Assembly: GCA_021442155.1 (NCBI GenBank)
Contig: CM038216.1
Span: forward strand, 153,909,009 to 153,973,008
DNA from: Cymbidium sinense
Taxonomy: Eukaryota; Streptophyta; Magnoliopsida; Asparagales; Orchidaceae
DNA length: 64,000 bases
Direction of reading: 5' to 3'
This document shows positions 59,600 through 64,000 of the stretch, in pieces. The position numbers and the translations under genes are program-made. The stretch's first letter is position 1; each line of letters starts with the position of its first letter. The notes below the pieces were generated by a model that worked only from the letters and a program-made list of their open reading frames with translations, had not been told where the DNA came from and ran no database searches.

Positions 59600-60760
59600 A
59601 AAAGTAGGTATGCAATACAACTACTTATAAATTTTTAATCTACTAGTGATCAAATATAATAATGATTTTATCATTATTCTATAAACCTTGAAGTTCATAG
59701 ATTCTTTATTTGCATCTTTATATAGTTTTGTTGCTATGCTAATAAGGGTACCAATAGATTTGAGTCATTTTATGCCAAATGTTGAAATTAGGTAATGTGG
59801 CATAATTTATTTAGGATATAAATAGTATATCACTTTTAAAATTGACTTAGAGATTATATAAGTATATGAGCTTGCCCATCAAGCTCATCTCAAATTTCTT
59901 ACTTATAACCCCTAAAAAATCATAGCACAATAAATCTTTTGTTGCTCTAAATAGGATATCAATAACATCTGAGTCAGTATCATATCATCCCTAGATCCTT
60001 TGATATAAAAAAGTAGTGGCGATTTTGCCTTTATTGAATCCCAATCAAATCAAGAAAATACTCAAGCTCTCATACCAACCTCTACGAGCATACTTTATAG
60101 AGTGCTTTCTTCAAATTGTATATATTGTTCAAGTTCAAATGATCAATAAATCCTAAACTTTGTTCTACATAAACATCTTATTCGATAATTCCATTTAAAA
60201 GTACTTTTACATCCATCTAATACATCTTAATTCCTTTATAATATGCAAAAGCTAATAATAGTCTAATATCTTCTAATTTAACTATGAGGGTATAGAATTC
60301 TTCAAAATTAATTCCTTTAATGTGATTATATCCTTATGCTACTAATCATTCCTTATTCCTTATTACCTTTCCTAAATCATTTGAATCTTTTTACAAACTA
60401 AATTTAGTTCTTATAACATGTTGCTCATTTTGTCTTGATACTAGATTTTAGACATTATTTCTACTAACTTGATTCAATTCTTCTTACATCTTTGTTATCC
60501 AAAATTCATCTTCTAAAGATTCATCAACACATGTTGGCTTTATGTGAGATAACAATGTTCAATAACCTATCTCTTCAAATTGCATTTCTAACTTTAATAC
60601 CTTATGATGGATTTACTATGATAAGCTCCTTAGGGCATACCTACATTACCTAAGTAGCACTTATGTAGGAAAATCTTCTTTAATAAATTTTGGTTAACCT
60701 CGAGCAAGATTTTCTATCTTCTCAATCTTTTCATCATCCTAGTCTTTCATTTTAGGTGGT
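59600..60760 (-). pseudogene. Ty1/copia reverse transcriptase relic, second element
   Basis: Minus-strand frames in order: DESLEDEFWI (about 60530), EELNQVSRNNV, GYNHIKGINFEEFYTL (about 60325), EDIRLLLAFAYYKGIKMY (about 60270), MDVKVLLNGIIE, VYVEQSLGFIDHLN (about 60160) and IYNLKKALY. After a gap come DVIDILF (about 59970), the damaged YVDD box, and SKKFEMSLMGKL. Then YRIMIKSLLYLITSRL. This is the canonical copia RT order. At least six stops are present. In the active-site box YVDD is no longer intact (the visible residues read D-V-I-D). It is broken at 60781 by the LINE. Confidence 0.85.
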
Positions 60761-60781
60761 GAATGTTGATGATGGACCCAT

Positions 60782-62267
60782 GCAACAACAACAACAACAA
60801 CAAGCCTTAATCCCACTAAGTGGGGTCGGCTACATGAATCCTTCATCTCCATTGTGTCCTATTATGTGTCAAATTCTCATTTAAATCAAGTATACTAAGA
60901 TCATTTTTTATACATCTTAACCAAATCTTTTTAGGTCTACCTCTACCTTTCTTAACATAAGGCAAATATAATGCATCTACTCTCTAATGTCATCGACGGC
61001 GACGCTTTATGTGGCCAAACCATCTAAGCGACTCTCCCTAATCTTATCTACCACTGAGCTACTCCAACTTTTTCCCGAATATACTCATTTTGCATTCTAT
61101 CTCTAAGAGTAAAGCCACTCATCCACCTAAGCATCCTCATCTCTATATGATTAAGTCTTATGCTTCTCTTTTATTGGCCAACATTCTCCACATAAGTCAT
61201 TGAGTCTTATCACCATCTTATAAAATTTTTCCTTAAGTTTGTGAAACTTTTTTATCACATAATAGGCCGGATTTCCTCCACTTCAACCATCCAACTTGAA
61301 TTCTACTAAAACATCTCCATCTATTTCACCATCATTTTAAACAATAGAGCCCAAATATCTGAAATGCTCACTCTTATTAATGACTTGCTCACCTAATGTC
61401 ACAACACTACCACTAGAACTTCTACAACTAAAATTACACTCCATATATTCAATTTTAGATCTACTTAAATGAAAACCTTTAGGCTCTAGAGTTGACCTCC
61501 ATAATTCAAGTTTATGTTGGACTCCCTCTCATATTCTTATCAACAAGAAGAATGGCATCAGCAAAAAAGCATACACCAAGGTACATCTTCTTATAAATGC
61601 CTAGTAAGAACAATCATAACTAAAGTAAAAAAGATAAGGGCTTAAAGCTGATCCTTGATAAAATCTAACTGAAATAGGAAAATATTTTGTAAATCCTCCT
61701 TGTGTTTGGAAACAAGTAACAACTCTAGTATACATATCCTTAATGAATTGAATATAACCAATATTAACTCATTTATGTTCTAGAACTCTCCAAAGAACAT
61801 CTCTTGAAACTTTATCATAAGCTTTCTCTAAATCAATAAATATCATATGTAGATCCTCCTTACTTTCTCTATGCTTCTCCATCAAACCCCTTAACAAATG
61901 TATAGCATCCATAGTAGATTACCTGACATTAAATCAAACTGATTGTGAAAAACTTCTATATCACATCATAACCTATGCTCAATTACTCTCTCCCATAATT
62001 TTAATGTATGGCATATTAACTTAATTCCTCTATAATTTACACACTCTTGTGCATCACATTTATTCTTAAATATAAGAACCAACAAACTCTTTCTCCACTC
62101 ATCTGACATCTTTTTAGTCTTTAAAATGACATTAAAAAGATTTGTAAGCTAAAAAATTCCTTAATCTCCTAAACATTTCCACACTTCTATTAAAATATTA
62201 TCCGGTCCTACTACTTTTTCACATTTCATTTTCTTTAAAGCTTCACTAACTTCAAATTTACTAATAC
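60782..62267 (-). mobile_element. RTE-type LINE with reverse transcriptase motifs, 14-bp target duplication
   Basis: On the minus strand the RT motifs appear in order: [19 protein letters not shown] (about 61830-61775, motif A region), QGSALSPYLF (about 61660, motif B), and FADAILLVDKN (about 61570-61540) at motif C, where the family has FADD. The C-terminal part includes a WFGHIK segment near 61015. The element ends in the usual 'gccgaccccacttag' and (TTG)n signature (60782-60835 region). GATGATGgACCCAT at 60768-60781 and GATGATGaACCCAT at 62268-62281 flank it. It is 5'-truncated (about 1.5 kb of a ~3-kb element); endonuclease is not seen. Stops and the Asp-to-Ala change in motif C make it inactive. 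Confidence 0.9.
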
Positions 62268-62281
62268 GATGATGAACCCAT

Positions 62282-62557
62282 AAAGTTCAAAAAATATATA
62301 TTTTTATTTTCTTTCCACTTCTCTCTTACAAATTCACCACCTTGAGCACAATACTTTTTTTATTGAATCTTAAATGATTCAATAATTATTATTAAACAAA
62401 TTATATATATCAAACTATCATCACTTAATTATAATGATTCACCCCTTACCTTGTGAATCAAAATCCTATATATGATCTACTATATTGAGATAATAATCAT
62501 TGACTAATGAGTTTTTTTTATAAACTCGATAAACGAAATCAAAATAAAAGCAAGCGT
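62282..62557. repeat. Dispersed ~250-bp repeat, partner of 45950-46200
   Basis: 62300-62530 matches 45950-46200 in the same orientation. It lies between the LINE target duplication and the unrecognised ORF, and has no coding potential. Confidence 0.6.
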
Positions 62558-62788
62558 TCACTTATTGAGAGTTGCTCTGAGATTAAAATTTTGAACTTCG
62601 GTGGTGGCCAACGCTCTATCTACTTCCGGCCTTAAGTCCTCATCACTCATGTGATAGGAATCGTCAATGCTCCACCAAACCGCTGAGTAAGAACCACCTT
62701 TGGCAAAGAATACCGCTTTGGCTGCACCGCCAGGAAGATATTGAAAGACAATGAAGCGTCGTGGCCTGCGGCATGTGAAGATGCCCAT
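62558..62788 (-). CDS. Unrecognised 76-codon ORF with exon-like composition
   Basis: The frame begins MGIFTCRRPRRFIV, continues FQYLPGGAAKAVFFAKGG, then SAVWWSIDDSYHMSDED and RPEVDRALATTE, and ends at a TGA. No family is recognised. Composition is clearly less AT-rich than the surroundings and amino-acid use is balanced, unlike the chance ORFs of this window. The N-terminus may instead be intronic: a minus-strand acceptor-like 'acatgccgcag' precedes the Pro-Arg-Arg codons, so this could be the last exon of another gene or an alternative 3' exon of the synthetase gene upstream. It lies 256 bp 3' of the synthetase stop on the same strand. Acidic C-terminal half; no signal peptide or clear membrane segment. 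Confidence 0.4.
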   Translation of the reverse strand: MGIFTCRRPRRFIVFQYLPGGAAKAVFFAKGGSYSAVWWSIDDSYHMSDEDLRPEVDRALATTEVQNFNLRATLNK

Positions 62789-63043
62789 GAAAATAGAGAA
62801 TATTACTATACCAAAAGTGAAGCAGGGTTTGAAATTATAATATTTTGTTGGTTAAGTCGAGAGCAACTTGAAACCAGTTAGTTCACAAAGATACTGCAAC
62901 AAATTAAACTAACTGGAGTTCTTTTCATCTGAACCCGAACCATAGACAGGCAGACTATAAAATCTAATATGAACTCAGAAGAAACCCAAGAGACAGCAAG
63001 GAGAGATTGCTTCATTTTTCTGCAAAATTTAGGGGAAACAAAT

Positions 63044-63280
63044 TCAAGCAGCTGAGGCCAATTGCTCCTGTAAATGAAGAGGTACTGCTGGCCTCCAGCT
63101 GGTTTCATCAGGACCATCCATTAGCGTGATCCCAACAGCAGCCAACTCCTTCCTGATCACATCAGATTTTTCATACAGTTTTGCCTTCCGTGCGCAGCTC
63201 CTCTCTTCGATTCTCTGTAACACTTGTTCTTCGGTGAGCCCAGCTCTCTTCAGGGCTTTCTCTCTCAGCTGAAGTAAAGC
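63044..63280 (-). CDS. Cysteinyl-tRNA synthetase, last exon
   Basis: Codes for the C-terminal 78 residues and a TGA stop (63046-63044). The reading begins ALLQLREKALKRAGLTEEQ, continues IEERSCARKAKLYEKSD, VIRKELAAVGITLMDGP and TSWRPAVPL, and ends near LASAA. These are the plant cysteinyl-tRNA synthetase signatures 'IeeR..aRknkeyekSD.IRk.La..GIaLmD.p.gt.WRPa'. The enzyme charges tRNA-Cys with cysteine, essential for translation. The cytosolic or organellar form cannot be settled from the C-terminus alone. The acceptor is CAG at 63283-63281. The exon is in phase 0 with the one before it. A 79-codon ORF over the 3' UTR and stop (62878-63117) is a shadow in another frame. No defects are seen in this exon. 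Confidence 0.93.
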   Translation of the reverse strand, partial: ALLQLREKALKRAGLTEEQVLQRIEERSCARKAKLYEKSDVIRKELAAVGITLMDGPDETSWRPAVPLHLQEQLASAA

Positions 63281-63355
63281 CTGGGAATTGAAAGAGGTTT
63301 TAGTACAAGAAGAAATGGGATGTCATTGTTCTCTAGCAGTAACAAAATTTCTTGC
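63281..63355 (-). other. Intron of the cysteinyl-tRNA synthetase gene, GC-AG type
   Basis: 75 bp between the two exons. On the minus strand it starts GCAAGA after ...TCTGAG and ends TTCCCAG. Reading GAG|GCAAG as the donor keeps the frame (…SFSE|ALLQ…) and the usual length for the family. GC donors are a minor class accepted by the U2 spliceosome, usually with an AG before and AAG after, as here. The only GT alternative nearby (TTT|GTTACT, 12 bases downstream) would add four residues and is a poor donor. Confidence 0.75.
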
Positions 63356-63457
63356 CTCAGAGAAACTAGAAGGCTTCAATCCCAGAATGTGAAGCCCATC
63401 TTTGATTTCATTACCCAGTAACATTAGAGATTCCATCCTCATATGCTCTTTCTTTCC
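63356..63457 (-). CDS. Cysteinyl-tRNA synthetase, penultimate exon
   Basis: Codes for 34 residues in phase 0: GKKEHMRMESLMLLG, then EIKDGLHILGLKP and SSFSE. This fits the part of plant cysteinyl-tRNA synthetases just before the C-terminal helical region, where a Lys-rich stretch (the end of the 'rKGkk' linker) leads into a helix and 'vLGLmP.sysE'. The acceptor is TTGGGCAG at 63465-63458; the donor is the GC type at 63355-63354. The exon length and frame are intact. Upstream exons with the HIGH and KMSKS active-site motifs lie beyond the right edge of the window. Confidence 0.88.
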
Positions 63458-64000
63458 CTGCCCAAATTATCAAGAAACCAAAAACGATAGAAAGAATGTG
63501 AGCAACTGTTTGGGAGGAGTACAAGAATTACAGAACATATAAGATACTAAATCTGTACAAATCTTGTGAAATACCTGGAGAAATTACCTGCGATTTAGGT
63601 CCATGTAGGCATATATAGTTGTACAGCTTTTAATAACTTCATTTACAAACAACTAGCTTCCAAAACCTCACACGTAGGTCCTTAACATCATTCGCTAAAC
63701 GGTAGATACATTAAGTTATTTCTAAAGATGTTTCATCCAGAACACATGTCCATAAAATCCTGTGACAAAATCTTTTAGCCAACATTGAGAAGGGATGTCA
63801 TGAACACTTCTCAACCAATCATTGGCTCATAACCATTCATTGTATGGGGAATTGATCCAATTGGTCCCCTTGCTACTTGTTAGTAGAGTTCTTCTCAAAG
63901 TGGATCGACACCAAACTACTTGCCAAAATTACAACTTAAATTGTTTGTAGCTTTATTTGGACCAACATCATTTGTCGATATGGGTTGCCCATGACCATCA
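63458..64000 (-). other. Upstream intron of the synthetase gene, containing probable repeat debris
   Basis: No further exon of the synthetase is found before the window edge, so this intron is at least 543 bp. Its right part (about 63720-64000), in reverse, has protein-like phrases broken by stops. It may be a decayed retroelement fragment, but the family was not identified. Confidence 0.5.

Noticed and set aside
62878..63117. 79-codon minus-strand ORF
   Set aside because: It overlaps the last synthetase exon in a different frame; the correct frame has the conserved synthetase C-terminus and its own stop at 63044.
1..64000. Organellar insertion, rRNA or tRNA genes
   Set aside because: No stretch with organelle gene content, rRNA core sequences or a tRNA cloverleaf was recognised; a tRNA scan was not possible here.

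Overview
The window looks like nuclear DNA from a flowering plant, probably a monocot, though that is a guess. It is very AT-rich, has no long intact ORFs and no bacterial-style gene layout. The reasons are plant-type transposon families (Ty1/copia, Ty3/gypsy-linked, CACTA/TNP2, RTE-type LINE, Harbinger-like MITE, plant mobile domain) and one spliced plant housekeeping gene at the right edge. No tRNA, rRNA or CRISPR array was seen.

The only convincing host gene is the 3' end of a cysteinyl-tRNA synthetase gene on the minus strand: two exons (63356-63457 and 63044-63280) joined by an intron that appears to use a GC donor. A 76-codon ORF of exon-like composition, not recognised, lies 256 bp downstream on the same strand (62558-62788).

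The rest is layered, decayed mobile DNA. Region 1-8600 holds diverged tandem repeats and a long non-coding repeat family (copy A), entered through a candidate LTR/primer-binding-site junction near 4055-4069. At 8640-10320 there is a GC-richer island with a 506-bp tandem duplication. Region 10700-20700 is a composite of two copies of a minus-strand gene relic with a 'putative plant transposon protein' domain, each followed at higher coordinates by arrays of a ~60-bp repeat. It also holds a gypsy polyprotein fragment, an inverted copy of the array block, and a plant-mobile-domain relic. Region 23150-25735 is a decayed CACTA (TNP2) transposase. At 29115-35133 a minus-strand copia element with its LTR is invaded by an RTE LINE with target-site duplication, and MITEs lie nearby. 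At 36240-37560 a Myb/SANT-like gene relic is split by a 394-bp MITE with TTA duplications. Copies B (37560-40340) and C (48600-49780) of the long repeat family follow, separated by little-recognised AT-rich sequence. Region 51060-52030 is an inverted partner of 21540-22470. A second copy of the copia LTR (plus strand, about 55530-57310) and a second minus-strand copia pol relic (59600-60760) follow, the latter interrupted by another RTE LINE (60782-62267) with a 14-bp target-site duplication.

The genes do not form an operon or pathway. The story is one of nested insertion beside the synthetase gene. The least explained structure is the ~60-bp repeat family, found in five blocks and two orientations, with its associated AGCACT/AGTGCT short palindromes.
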